Translations under genes and position numbers: made by a program
Shown here: piece by piece, positions 25,292 to 33,703 of the stretch
Layout of the letters: each line of letters starts with the position of its first letter
Numbering within the stretch: position 1 is the stretch's first letter
IMG/VR virus record: IMGVR_UViG_3300010296_000020
Location: 1 to 38,644 of that record
Direction: 5' to 3' (one strand)
DNA from: a virus
Length of the DNA: 38,644 nucleotides
The notes under the pieces: model-generated
What the model was told of the DNA's origin: nothing
What the model saw: the letters and a program-made list of their open reading frames with translations, nothing else
Databases searched by the model: none

Positions 25292-25334
25292 AAATAGACT
25301 CCTAGTAGAGTATTATATACTCTATAATAGTTTG
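25292..25334. promoter_or_regulatory. Divergent intergenic region with 8-bp palindrome and -10-like boxes
   Basis: This 43-base gap separates the minus chaperone ATG from the plus helicase ATG. TAGAGTAT and ATACTCTA (25306-25324) form a perfect 8-bp inverted repeat around a 3-base centre. On the minus strand TATAAT (25317-25312) lies 20 bases before the ATG, leaving room for a start site and the AGGAG at 25303-25299. On the plus strand TATAAT (25323-25328) is only 6 bases before the ATG, so it would give a leaderless transcript or be unused. The palindrome overlaps both boxes and could be an operator. No -35 boxes are evident. Confidence 0.5.
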
Positions 25335-26708
25335 ATGAAGATTCATGTAGATAATATAAATTCACGAATCGAGACGGACAATCCCGAACTCTTGAAAGCC
25401 TTGTACGACATGTACTCGTTTAAGGTTCCAGGTGCTGCATACTCTGCCGTTTACAAGAGGAGGCAGTGGGATGGCAAAATTCACTTCATTACAAAGGGAG
25501 GCGTTTTAAAGACTGGCTTATTATCTAGGCTGCTAGAAGATCTCAAGAAAATTAACTGTACGCCAGAGATCGTGTACAACCTCCCTCCAGTAGAGAACAA
25601 GCCTCTAAACACTAAGCAAATTCATGGCTTTAAGTATTATGACTATCAAGAGGAACTAATCTCACAAGGGCTACATAATAAGAGAGGGATAATCAAGTCC
25701 CCCACGGGTTCGGGAAAAACATTGATTATGGCGGGGCTAATCAAAGCTTTAGAGGGTAGGAAAATGGTAATCCTATTCAACGCCAAACAACTACTAACTC
25801 AGTCTTATGATTTCCTCACTGAAGCTTGCGGCTTTGATAATGTTGGTCTTTGTTACGGTGAGGGTTTTGTTCAGGGTGATATCATGTTATGTACTGTTCA
25901 AAGTATTGAACGAATACTTGACACACACCTCGACGAAGCAGAAGTCCTCATGGTGGATGAGTGTCATGAGTTTTCTAACGGCAAGACGACCTTAGCTGCC
26001 ATCAGAAGCTTCCCTAAGGCTCAGTATCGCTTCGGATTCACCGCTACGCCTCCCAACGAGGATATTCCTAGATATAACCTTGAGGGCGCTCTGGGCGGGG
26101 TTATACAACAGGTGGACACCGCATCCTTGGTAGAGGGGGGTAAGTTAACCAAACCAATCATTCAGCTTATAGATAGACCTTATGATGCTAGTGGCTTGGA
26201 TGAGGATCAAGGCTATCTAACTGTGTACGAAAATTACATAGTAAATAACAAATCTAGAAACAATATTATAAAAGGTGTAGTAGATGCTATCAGAGAAGAC
26301 AATGAAAAAGCCCGCATACTTATTCTTACCCAATCACTTGATCATGGAAGATCCTTGGAGAAGCTGGTTGGAGGATCCGTCGAGTTCCTGGAAGGGGCTA
26401 ATTCCATCACAGAACGGTATGACTGTATTTCTAGATTCCGAGGATGTGAAGAATCTAGCGTGCTTATTGGAACCAAAATATTGCAAACAGGAGTGAACAT
26501 TGAAGAGATCACTCACTTCATTAATGCCAGGGGGATGAAGTCCGAGATTGCTACACTACAAGCACTTGGTCGAGCATTAAGAAGGCATGAAAGCAAAAGC
26601 GTAGTATATATTTATGATTTCCTAGACAAGGAGAAATACTTGATCGAGCATTCTTCTAATAGGAAGCGCCACTACGAAAGAGAGGGCCATACGGTCAACA
26701 TTCTGTGA
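25335..26708 (+). CDS. uvsW: UvsW-like superfamily 2 DNA helicase
   Basis: The protein has 457 residues from the ATG at 25335. A TTG at 25281 would extend it by 18 residues through the palindromic promoter gap and into the divergent gene, so it is rejected. The N-terminal ~75 residues (SFKVPGAAYSAVYKRRQWDGKIHFI and following) match the small UvsW N-terminal domain. Helicase motifs are SPTGSGKT (122-129, Walker A), VDECHEF (DECH box at 208-211), GFTATPP, then in lobe two ILTQS, an ILQTGVNIEEITHFI segment and QALGRALRR (motif VI). UvsW remodels branched DNA and R-loops and helps switch from origin- to recombination-dependent replication in T4. T4 UvsW has about 500 residues. The end overlaps the next gene by four bases (GTGA). 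Confidence 0.92.
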   Translation: MKIHVDNINSRIETDNPELLKALYDMYSFKVPGAAYSAVYKRRQWDGKIHFITKGGVLKTGLLSRLLEDLKKINCTPEIVYNLPPVENKPLNTKQIHGFKYYDYQEELISQGLHNKRGIIKSPTGSGKTLIMAGLIKALEGRKMVILFNAKQLLTQSYDFLTEACGFDNVGLCYGEGFVQGDIMLCTVQSIERILDTHLDEAEVLMVDECHEFSNGKTTLAAIRSFPKAQYRFGFTATPPNEDIPRYNLEGALGGVIQQVDTASLVEGGKLTKPIIQLIDRPYDASGLDEDQGYLTVYENYIVNNKSRNNIIKGVVDAIREDNEKARILILTQSLDHGRSLEKLVGGSVEFLEGANSITERYDCISRFRGCEESSVLIGTKILQTGVNIEEITHFINARGMKSEIATLQALGRALRRHESKSVVYIYDFLDKEKYLIEHSSNRKRHYEREGHTVNIL

Positions 26709-27298
26709 TTAAGATAATAGATGATTTCCTTTCCGAAGATAACATATTAGAAGAACTTTATAGGTTCTTTCACTACGCTGGCTCCTGGCAGTTTGATTTT
26801 TTCACTAGCAAGTACGTTTGGGGGAACAAACATAAGGATCATACAGAAAAATATATATGCAAAATAATTAGAGCTTTGCCTACTATTGATCCCGCCTTCA
26901 ATAGCAATGGATTTGAAGTATGGGTTAACTCCTTAGACAAAGAAGTGAACCACCTAAGCCATCATGTGGATTGTGATGAAGCAGCAGAAGATATAGAGAC
27001 AGCTAAAAAGACTGCCGTTATATTCTTGGGGGGTGATGATGGTATGGAAGGCGGCGAGCTTGTGATGGACACAAACGGTTATCACCCAGGCTACAAGTTT
27101 GAGACAAACATTTACGATCTAAAAGATAGATCGGAAGCCGAGGACTGGCTCAAGATACCATACAAACCTAACAGACTGGTTATCTTCGAAGGGAATATGG
27201 CTCACGGTGTTTTACCCATAAAGCATCTGCAACAAGGAACATCCAGAATAAGCTTAATGATTAGCTGCTGGGACAAGAAGATTGAGATAATGCGATGA
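26705..27298 (+). CDS. 2-oxoglutarate/Fe(II)-dependent oxygenase, prolyl-hydroxylase-like
   Basis: The protein has 197 residues from a GTG at 26705 that overlaps the helicase stop. The iron triad is visible as His87-x-Asp89 (SHHVDCDE) and His167 (NMAHGVLP), with Arg181 (TSRISLMI) placed to bind 2-oxoglutarate. MEGGELVM near 114-121 is the usual strand before the core turn. The length is that of a single double-stranded beta-helix domain with a helical N-terminus. Such oxygenases are frequent in T4-like phages of marine bacteria, but substrates are generally unknown; hydroxylation of a virion or host protein, or of a base, are all possible. It is co-directional with helicase and the next small gene in an overlapping three-gene set. 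Confidence 0.85.
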   Translation: MIKIIDDFLSEDNILEELYRFFHYAGSWQFDFFTSKYVWGNKHKDHTEKYICKIIRALPTIDPAFNSNGFEVWVNSLDKEVNHLSHHVDCDEAAEDIETAKKTAVIFLGGDDGMEGGELVMDTNGYHPGYKFETNIYDLKDRSEAEDWLKIPYKPNRLVIFEGNMAHGVLPIKHLQQGTSRISLMISCWDKKIEIMR

Positions 27299-27522
27299 AA
27301 GCTAAACAGACAATTGAAAAAGAGATATTTCAAATATCGGAGGCTGACAAAAGAAACTTGTTAGAGGTAGTAGAGGATATTAAAAAGGTCCTTACTACTC
27401 CCACAATTTCTGAGGATGAAATCCGTAGATTGGAAAATTCTATCACTACTATAACCTCCATAAAAGACAATCATTTATGGAGGTTATTGCGAGCAGCGAA
27501 GCAGAATCACATGCTAAATTAA
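27295..27522 (+). CDS. Small helical protein of unknown function
   Basis: The protein has 75 residues, with the ATG overlapping the oxygenase stop (ATGA). It is charged and predicted helical throughout (EKEIFQISEADKRNLLEVVEDI; SEDEIRRLENSITTI), with no cysteines, membrane span or known motif. It is the last gene of the plus-strand trio and its stop overlaps the stop of the convergent membrane-protein gene by four bases. A perfect 14-bp inverted repeat sits within its last 24 codons. It could be a small regulator or adaptor; nothing in the sequence decides. Confidence 0.65.
   Translation: MKAKQTIEKEIFQISEADKRNLLEVVEDIKKVLTTPTISEDEIRRLENSITTITSIKDNHLWRLLRAAKQNHMLN
27451..27487. repeat. Perfect 14-bp inverted repeat at convergent gene ends
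   Basis: ATAACCTCCATAAA (27451-27464) and TTTATGGAGGTTAT (27474-27487) are exact reverse complements around a 9-base loop. The hairpin lies within the last codons of the 75-aa plus-strand gene. On the minus strand it lies 32 bases past the stop of the membrane-protein gene. No U-tract follows on either strand, so it is not a standard terminator. It could stabilise 3' ends, help bidirectional termination or be a processing site. Confidence 0.65.
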
Positions 27523-27749
27523 TCGTCCATTGGAGGTATGATGATCTCTGGATTCTCCATTCGTAACCGAAGCCCCCAGTTCTCCATGTCTCGTTTGGTC
27601 CACTGATCTTCCAACTTGCCTTCAAGTATATCTAGTTTGTAGTTTATATGATTTAGCTCTGTGCTGATCCACACAACGCCAGCACAAATTGATATAACCA
27701 TACCCAAGGGTAACATGGTATCTTTATTTATAAGATTTCTTCTATCCAT
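27519..27749 (-). CDS. Small one-pass membrane protein, candidate holin or spanin component
   Basis: The protein has 76 residues from the ATG at 27749, which has GGAG with a 9-base gap. A TTG at 27764 is possible but lies only a few bases from the previous gene and has no site. Residues ~12-30 (MLPLGMVISICAGVVWIST) form one membrane span. A short coiled-coil-like stretch (INYKLDILEGKLEDQW) follows, then a polar tail with W-T-K-R-D-M-E-N-W and a Pro-rich end. The order TM, coiled coil, polar tail would fit a holin of the single-span type or an inner-membrane lysis accessory protein. No endolysin is in the window to support this. It is the last gene of the fibre run. Confidence 0.6.
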   Translation of the reverse strand: MDRRNLINKDTMLPLGMVISICAGVVWISTELNHINYKLDILEGKLEDQWTKRDMENWGLRLRMENPEIIIPPMDD

Positions 27750-27775
27750 ATCGTTAGTCTCCAATAGTTACCCCG

Positions 27776-30700
27776 CTAAATTGAGTCATCCTCTCTATAT
27801 GGATACAATCCCCAACCCATATAATCTAAAACAAATAAATCATCTACAGCCGTCCCTGAACTTTTTGCGATTGCACCCGCACCAAATCTGCGCGCAGTTC
27901 CAGAGGGGAGATTAGTAGAAATTGTCCAGGTTTGATGAACAGTAGACTCGTCCATATTTGTTAATTTAAATATTGCCGTGGTGCTAGTGCTCCACCAAAT
28001 TTGAGCTTTATACACAGTGTCCACGGATAAGGCATAAGTAGCCCCTGTTGTTCGAGTGCTATTATTTGCTGTTTCTGGTGTTATATTTCCGCTATTGTCG
28101 ATTAGGAAATAAGTTCCATCCACCGCCGCTGTGGCATTTGTTACATCATCGTAAAACCCTAACTTAGCTGTTTTATTTGTGAAATCATCGGGAATAGCGA
28201 AGATGCACTCAAAGAATAAGTTTTTTCTGGGGGCTATCCTGTCCATAGCTTGTGAATCCCAACGATACCCTGAATCTGCTGTGGTGCTTGATCTAAGAAG
28301 TACAGCACCCATCATTTCAGTATACAGAGCCGCTACCGGACCTCCTCCGGTTGTGCCAGAGTTAATAGCAGCCCCAAGCCAAGGTCCATTAATTCTAACA
28401 TCTGCTGAGTGGAAATCACTCTCATACCACCTGAGCTTCTTCTTGTTACCCCAAGTAACCGCCGTAGAGGATCCTCTACTTTGAAGGACCTGACCTCCCG
28501 CTGTGGGGTGAGAAGATCCCTTACCGCCATTAGCCTCTATAGTATTGTTGGTGGCTATTGGAGAATCGAATATGGCCTCAGAAGTCGCGTCAGCACTTAG
28601 GTCCGCAGACTGCAGGTGAACCTGACTGATACTTGGAGAATCCTCAGCCTTAGTTCCCTTAATTAGTACAAACGCACCATCAGTTCCATCATCTTCAAGC
28701 CTTACGTCAGCCTCACCATTAGCACTAATCTCTAGTGGGACTGAGTTTCTTCCTAGTGCGACACGGCTCTTGTCATCAAACTCCAGGAGGCTTTTTGTAT
28801 TTCCTGAAGTTGTGAAACTTGCTGAGAAATCTAGAGAATTACCACCACCAATATTGACATCGCCAAGATTAAATGTAATGGGTCCAGGTTCTATCTCTAA
28901 TGAAGTTCCGTCGTAGGTGAAGGGTTCACCAAGTTGGCCTTTTCTAAACTCAAACGCAGTGACTGTATTATTATATCTAAGAACTGCGTTATTTACAGGA
29001 AGCCCTGTGCCATCGGATACAATTGGGATGTCTGTAGTTGAGTTGTAATGTATGGCACTTGCAATACTTGTAGCCCCTCCTCCACCAATGTCACCTGCCT
29101 CATACGCATCGTACACCTCACTCCAATTATCAGCAGAAGCTTTGAAATCATTCGTTACAAAGGCCGTCTCCACGCCTTGTTTACCGATTCTAAGTTCACC
29201 ATCACCAACATTATTTAGGACTAAATCTGCGTCACTATCGCCTCTGATAACAAGATCAATGGATGGTCTAGAACGAATAAGCCGAACTCCACTAAGTGCA
29301 GCCGCTCCAGCAGGGTCAACAAAGTTTACTTCAGCCGCAGTAACATTCAGACCATAGGCTCCTGACTCTGATGTAACATCCAGTACCGATTTTAATCCTG
29401 TAACAGAGAAAAGAGCATTAGAGGTATCTCTAATATCCCCCGAAGCACTGTCAACGTAGTCATAACTAGCATTCCAATTACCGGAAGAATCCGAAGTTTT
29501 TACGAATAAGTCTCGGAGAGAACTCGTTACAGTCCCAGTACCCTGCGCTTCAAAAGACATCCAAATGTCTCCATCTGGGGGAGCCATTAGCCCCGCACCC
29601 CCCGTCCCCGACAAGTAAGCTACTCCACCAAGACTATTCTGTAACTTTAGTACCGCAATTTCTTGATTTCCAGCCCCATAAGTGAGGTCAGTAACGGTAG
29701 TGCCCGCCCTGGTTGTTATTCTACTAGCACCAGAAAGGTATATTGTTTGACCGTCAGGAGAGTCCTCTGCTGTAATCGTATCAACGACTCGAAGCCTATT
29801 CGCTAGTGCCGATAAGGCACTGTAAACAGCAACGTCTGGTCCATTATTATTTCCCACCAAAGTCGAAGAAAGCCCAGAAAGAACACTAGATCCATCAACA
29901 AGGATATCTGTAAGCGTTCCTGTAGTTTCATTGATGCCTGTAATATCATGAAAGTTAAGACCAGTTTGATCAAACAAAGTGTTGATATTTGCTGTAGCAT
30001 CTAAAAGCTCATCTACAATCCCTGGGCCAGTTAGGGGGAGAACTGACGTAAGAGGGTCCAGTGTTCCTGTAGCTTCAGCAATCCCCGTGATATCATTATA
30101 GTTAAGACCAGTTTGATCAAACAAAGTGTTGATATTTGCTGTAGCATCTAAAAGATCATCTACAATCCCTGGGCCAGTTAAAGGAAGGACTCCTGTTAGG
30201 ACCCCCGTGGCCTCCACACCATCCTTAAGATCAGCGAGAACCGTCAGCGGCCCTCCACCCCTAGCAGTGTTATAATCGTCATGAATATGAACTAAACCGC
30301 CCGTCTCACTGGTAATGCCAGTTAGAGGTCCTAATTGGGTGGCGGTGGCGTTAAGATCCTGAAAAAGAGTTCCATCTCCACCAGCGTCATCATAATCCTG
30401 AGCAATATTAGCTAGATCATCTGATCTAGTGACAAGACCTTCTAACTTAACAACATCACCAGCATTTGCGAGTGTATCTAAAGGGCCTGTAGCGTCAACA
30501 ATAAGTCCCGTTGCTAGGTAAAGAGCCGTTACATCGCCTTCTAATCCTCCTGTAGCATCAGTAAGACCTGTGATACTGAAGTAATTAAGGCCCGTAGCCT
30601 CTTGCAAAGCAGTTACATCACCTTCCAAGTCTAAGAGGCCGTCTACAATTCCAGGACCAGTTAATGGAAGAACTGACGTAAGAGGGTCTAGACTACCTGT

Positions 30701-31069
30701 AGCATCAGCAATACTTCCCGTTGCGGCATACAGATCATCAATATCATCAAGAACTCCTCCAGGCCCAGTCACTATTCCATCTAATGCCGTAAGAGTTCCA
30801 GTGATCGGAAGGAGTGGAGATAGTGTGCCTGTGGCAGCATTGATCGCAGTTAGATCTCCCTCTAATCCTAGTAAATCACCAGTAATAGGAAGAAGGGGCT
30901 GTAATGCTCCCGTGGAGTCAGAGATAGCCGTAACATCTCCAGGAAGGCTTTGTATATCAGGAGGGAGAACACCTTTTGCAAGAGTGTCCTGATCCCCTAA
31001 AGCCAACAGGTTAGTAGGTTGCCCAGCCTCATTTGACTGGACAACTATTACTGCACTATACTCAGTCAT
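27776..31069 (-). CDS. Tail fibre protein with repeat-rich N-terminal half and jelly-roll-like tip
   Basis: The protein has 1097 residues. The first ~390 residues are a run of degenerate repeats built on ATG-x-L, LPLTGPGIVD, LEGDVTAL and LNYNDITGI, low in charge and free of cysteine, typical of an extended fibre shaft. Two copies are almost identical at DNA level (80 bases, period 147). Residues ~400-870 are mixed beta segments with Gly/Ser/Asp-rich turns. From ~876 (LRWYESDF) to the end is a compact beta domain with FFECIFAIPDD, AKLGFYDD, GTYFLIDNSG, YKAQIWWST and a closing DYMGWGLYPY. I read this as a jelly-roll/concanavalin-like receptor-binding tip. It lies 5 bases after the beta-helix protein gene. 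The host receptor is unknown. Confidence 0.82.
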   Translation of the reverse strand: MTEYSAVIVVQSNEAGQPTNLLALGDQDTLAKGVLPPDIQSLPGDVTAISDSTGALQPLLPITGDLLGLEGDLTAINAATGTLSPLLPITGTLTALDGIVTGPGGVLDDIDDLYAATGSIADATGSLDPLTSVLPLTGPGIVDGLLDLEGDVTALQEATGLNYFSITGLTDATGGLEGDVTALYLATGLIVDATGPLDTLANAGDVVKLEGLVTRSDDLANIAQDYDDAGGDGTLFQDLNATATQLGPLTGITSETGGLVHIHDDYNTARGGGPLTVLADLKDGVEATGVLTGVLPLTGPGIVDDLLDATANINTLFDQTGLNYNDITGIAEATGTLDPLTSVLPLTGPGIVDELLDATANINTLFDQTGLNFHDITGINETTGTLTDILVDGSSVLSGLSSTLVGNNNGPDVAVYSALSALANRLRVVDTITAEDSPDGQTIYLSGASRITTRAGTTVTDLTYGAGNQEIAVLKLQNSLGGVAYLSGTGGAGLMAPPDGDIWMSFEAQGTGTVTSSLRDLFVKTSDSSGNWNASYDYVDSASGDIRDTSNALFSVTGLKSVLDVTSESGAYGLNVTAAEVNFVDPAGAAALSGVRLIRSRPSIDLVIRGDSDADLVLNNVGDGELRIGKQGVETAFVTNDFKASADNWSEVYDAYEAGDIGGGGATSIASAIHYNSTTDIPIVSDGTGLPVNNAVLRYNNTVTAFEFRKGQLGEPFTYDGTSLEIEPGPITFNLGDVNIGGGNSLDFSASFTTSGNTKSLLEFDDKSRVALGRNSVPLEISANGEADVRLEDDGTDGAFVLIKGTKAEDSPSISQVHLQSADLSADATSEAIFDSPIATNNTIEANGGKGSSHPTAGGQVLQSRGSSTAVTWGNKKKLRWYESDFHSADVRINGPWLGAAINSGTTGGGPVAALYTEMMGAVLLRSSTTADSGYRWDSQAMDRIAPRKNLFFECIFAIPDDFTNKTAKLGFYDDVTNATAAVDGTYFLIDNSGNITPETANNSTRTTGATYALSVDTVYKAQIWWSTSTTAIFKLTNMDESTVHQTWTISTNLPSGTARRFGAGAIAKSSGTAVDDLFVLDYMGWGLYPYREDDSI
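29954..30180. repeat. Near-identical 80-base direct repeat within the fibre gene
   Basis: Copy one is 29954-30033 and copy two 30101-30180, with one mismatch (C versus A at the eleventh-last codon region) and a period of 147 bases (49 codons). A third, weaker relative of the adjacent segment lies near 30650-30720. Frame is kept, so gain or loss of one unit would change the shaft by 49 residues without breaking the gene. The near-identity contrasts with the other, diverged repeats in the same protein and suggests recent duplication or gene conversion. Confidence 0.85.
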
Positions 31070-31074
31070 ACGGT

Positions 31075-33702
31075 TTAACTACCTCTTTCTATTTGTAGAT
31101 AGTCTACTGGTAACTTAACCCAATTATTTCCATCGCTAACAAGGACTACTGATTCCCCCTCAGTGGTGAGAGATATGGACTCTTGATCATGCACCGTGTC
31201 TCCCGCAGCCGCAAGGATACCTACGGGGGAGGCTCCTGTAGATTTTGTTACAGTTACGGCTCGCATGGACTGAGCGGACGCCTCAGGCAGTGTCGCAGAG
31301 ACCGCGCTCCCATCTGCGAATACAATATAGTGATCAGTAGCCATTCCACTAGCGTCATCAGCAAACACGGTGAAGGATTCGGTTTTTCTCTTGACAGCCA
31401 CTTGCTTATACTCTACTACTTCAGAGGTGAGTCCAGCAAGAGGGTCAGGCGTGTTTGTAGAGATAGTTCGTGCGGGCTCAGTAGTGAAGAAGTAGTCGGC
31501 TGTTCCTACGGGACCGCCTTTTGTCTTAGCCATTATGAACCAAGAGAAGTTTGTGTCCGAAGGTAGAATCGTGGGGGTGCCATCCGATCCACCATGATCA
31601 AGCTTACCGAAGTCTAGCTTAAATTTCTCTTTTTGAGTAAAGCTATCATCTCTAAGATGAATATGATCCACAGTCATAGCTACCCCAGAGTCTAGATCAG
31701 AGTTTTGAACTTGCGCCAGGAATGACCCTAGTTGCTGAAACAGCCCCCCATTATCCATGCTGAATCCAGATTCACTTTCAGGCACCAGATCTGAAATCAG
31801 TAAGTTAGTGTCCGCTGCCTCAGTAAGAGATCTAACAGGAGTCTTGTTTTCATTTGGAACCATGTATAGAATGGTCGTAGCAATATCACTTTCAAAACCT
31901 CTGGGCTTGTTAGTGCATCCAAGGGTGTAGTAGAAATTACGATTGGTTCTACTCTTAGTCCCATTATTGGCAGGATAAGAGCTATTAATGGTCAACTGAA
32001 GAGGCTCTGCCCAAACAGACATTGTTTGAATAGGACCTGGGAGAACATCCTTTGATCGGGTTGTTCCAAATATATCTTTTTCTGCTCCAGTGATTACATT
32101 TCTGTCTCGGTATCCAGCAGGGTTATCCCAGCTATTCCAAGTTTGTCTGGCTAAATCATTCTCTGGATGGTCGGTGAATCTGACAGTCTCAACGCTCGGT
32201 GAGTATGGAGCGTTGATGCGAATAGGCTCCTCTCCCCGAGAGACATGAAGGGGTCCAACATTTGCGGGCTGGTGCTGTTGATCTGAGTAATAGTTTCTTG
32301 GATTATAGAACATTCCTCGTTGAGTATTTCCCATCTGGAACTTTTCAAAAGTTCCAGAGTTCGTATCAAACTGATTATCGTCAAGAGCATATCTTGTTTG
32401 CAGGTTTCCCTCTCCACCGATATCCCAAGCAAAACGAGCTTGCCATTCGGGGTCTGGGCTCAAAAAGAAGTTTCCGGGGTATTCCCAAGTGGCGGCTTTT
32501 GCTCTGTCTAGAGAATTTGAATTACTGAACCCTGCAATCGCGGTGGTTAACCAAGAATTACCCCCGTTAAAAGACTGAGGACTTCCGCCGTTACCTCCAA
32601 AACAATTTATAACTCTCAGCTTGAAAAGACCACCCTCCTCTTCATCAGTTGCAAAATCTTTATACGACGGAAGTAGGCCAAGACCATTTGAGTCGGCTTG
32701 GTAAAAATACTCAATGTAGGCATTACTGTGAGACTGAATCTCATCAATCATCTCATCTTCGGCAGCAATTTGTAAGAAACTCTTAGTGCTTCCCAGGTCT
32801 CGTCCTTTTCCCGCTATAGAAATTAAGGAATTGTCATTAGTTTTGGCACTTGCATTCGAGTAGCTAGTATAACCATTACCGAGATCACAATGTATAAATT
32901 TTACATTGAAAGACGGCCATATATCCGCTGATGAAGTTTCTCCCAGACTAGTATCCGCCAGCCCCATACGCATATCCCGCCCAGGCTCGTACACAAATGC
33001 TGCCACATTTGGTGTACTAGTATCGTTTCTGAAAATGCAATTAACAAATTCTACGGGACCTACATACATTCTTTCCCCCATGAAGCCGCCCCCACTAAAT
33101 CTATTTCCTCCGACAATAATGCACTTATCTGATCCTCTCGCCCTTAGTTCCGCAGTATTCCATATAGAATCTGCGAGGAGGAGCTCGGATGCGTATGCGT
33201 TCCAATACTGCACAGGGATCGAGGAAATCCCCGCAATTCCTGCTTTAACGCCATCCACAATAACACAATTCTTAAATTTTATAGAATGGCACCTGTCTCC
33301 AGCGTTCCAATCCCCAGGCATTTTAATGCTTTTGAAGGTAAAGCCCTCAAAAACTCCTGGCGACGAAAAGGTTTTATTATTGAACTGTTTACTTTGATTT
33401 GAGTCCGCTGTTACGAAGATGTTGTTATCTCCATAGCAGTGAAAATTATGTTTCCAATCCCAATTGTCGTGATAAGATTGGTTGAAAGTGTTCGACTTCC
33501 ATTCAACATTAATTCTGACATCTGACTCTAAAAGGCTTTTGGATCCAATCAATCTTTCCCATGATCTAGAATCAGTCTCTTGTCCATAATCATCGGTTAC
33601 TGGGTCAGCATTTAAGTCCTCTAAGAACTCACGAATACTCGCATAGTTTGTGAATTTTATAGTTTCCCTGCTAGGATCAATTGTTACATTATATACTTTC
33701 AT
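31075..33702 (-). CDS. Beta-helix fibre or tailspike protein with phage C-terminal trimer domain
   Basis: The protein has 875 residues. AGAGG lies 8 bases before the ATG at 33702. Residues ~90-330 have beta-helix-like rungs (GFTFKSIKMPG, SIKFKNCVIVDG, PVEFVNCIFRND, NVKFIHCDLGNG) with stacked F-x-N-C / F-I-H-C steps. This recalls pectate-lyase-fold tailspikes, but I cannot place catalytic acids. The C-terminal ~105 residues (from AVKRKTESFTVFADD) follow the widespread phage fibre end domain: a DHYIVFADGSAVSATLP strand set, then GILAAAGDTV, SISLTTEGESVVLVSDGNNWVKL. This domain usually trimerises the fibre. It lies between the small beta-rich gene and the second fibre gene, so both are probably distal tail appendages. 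Confidence 0.8.
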   Translation of the reverse strand: MKVYNVTIDPSRETIKFTNYASIREFLEDLNADPVTDDYGQETDSRSWERLIGSKSLLESDVRINVEWKSNTFNQSYHDNWDWKHNFHCYGDNNIFVTADSNQSKQFNNKTFSSPGVFEGFTFKSIKMPGDWNAGDRCHSIKFKNCVIVDGVKAGIAGISSIPVQYWNAYASELLLADSIWNTAELRARGSDKCIIVGGNRFSGGGFMGERMYVGPVEFVNCIFRNDTSTPNVAAFVYEPGRDMRMGLADTSLGETSSADIWPSFNVKFIHCDLGNGYTSYSNASAKTNDNSLISIAGKGRDLGSTKSFLQIAAEDEMIDEIQSHSNAYIEYFYQADSNGLGLLPSYKDFATDEEEGGLFKLRVINCFGGNGGSPQSFNGGNSWLTTAIAGFSNSNSLDRAKAATWEYPGNFFLSPDPEWQARFAWDIGGEGNLQTRYALDDNQFDTNSGTFEKFQMGNTQRGMFYNPRNYYSDQQHQPANVGPLHVSRGEEPIRINAPYSPSVETVRFTDHPENDLARQTWNSWDNPAGYRDRNVITGAEKDIFGTTRSKDVLPGPIQTMSVWAEPLQLTINSSYPANNGTKSRTNRNFYYTLGCTNKPRGFESDIATTILYMVPNENKTPVRSLTEAADTNLLISDLVPESESGFSMDNGGLFQQLGSFLAQVQNSDLDSGVAMTVDHIHLRDDSFTQKEKFKLDFGKLDHGGSDGTPTILPSDTNFSWFIMAKTKGGPVGTADYFFTTEPARTISTNTPDPLAGLTSEVVEYKQVAVKRKTESFTVFADDASGMATDHYIVFADGSAVSATLPEASAQSMRAVTVTKSTGASPVGILAAAGDTVHDQESISLTTEGESVVLVSDGNNWVKLPVDYLQIERGS

Positions 33703-33703
33703 A

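Noticed and set aside
25281-25334. Longer helicase reading from TTG 25281
   Set aside because: It would run through the palindromic gap and overlap the divergent gene; the UvsW N-terminal domain begins at ATG 25335.
27725-27732. Exact T4 late-promoter word TATAAATA on the minus strand
   Set aside because: It lies within the coding part of the small membrane protein gene. A start 10-12 bases on would fall on an internal Met codon with no leader or ribosome site. One exact 8-base AT word is expected by chance in 38 kb.
32906-33397. 163-codon open frame on the plus strand inside the beta-helix fibre gene
   Set aside because: It is antisense to a clear coding gene, has no ribosome site or recognisable domain, and its Ser/Pro/Leu-rich content is typical of an opposite-strand shadow.
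31075-33702. Active pectate-lyase-type depolymerase
   Set aside because: The fold pattern fits a beta-helix, but no catalytic Asp/Glu/Arg cluster could be placed, so enzymatic activity is not claimed.
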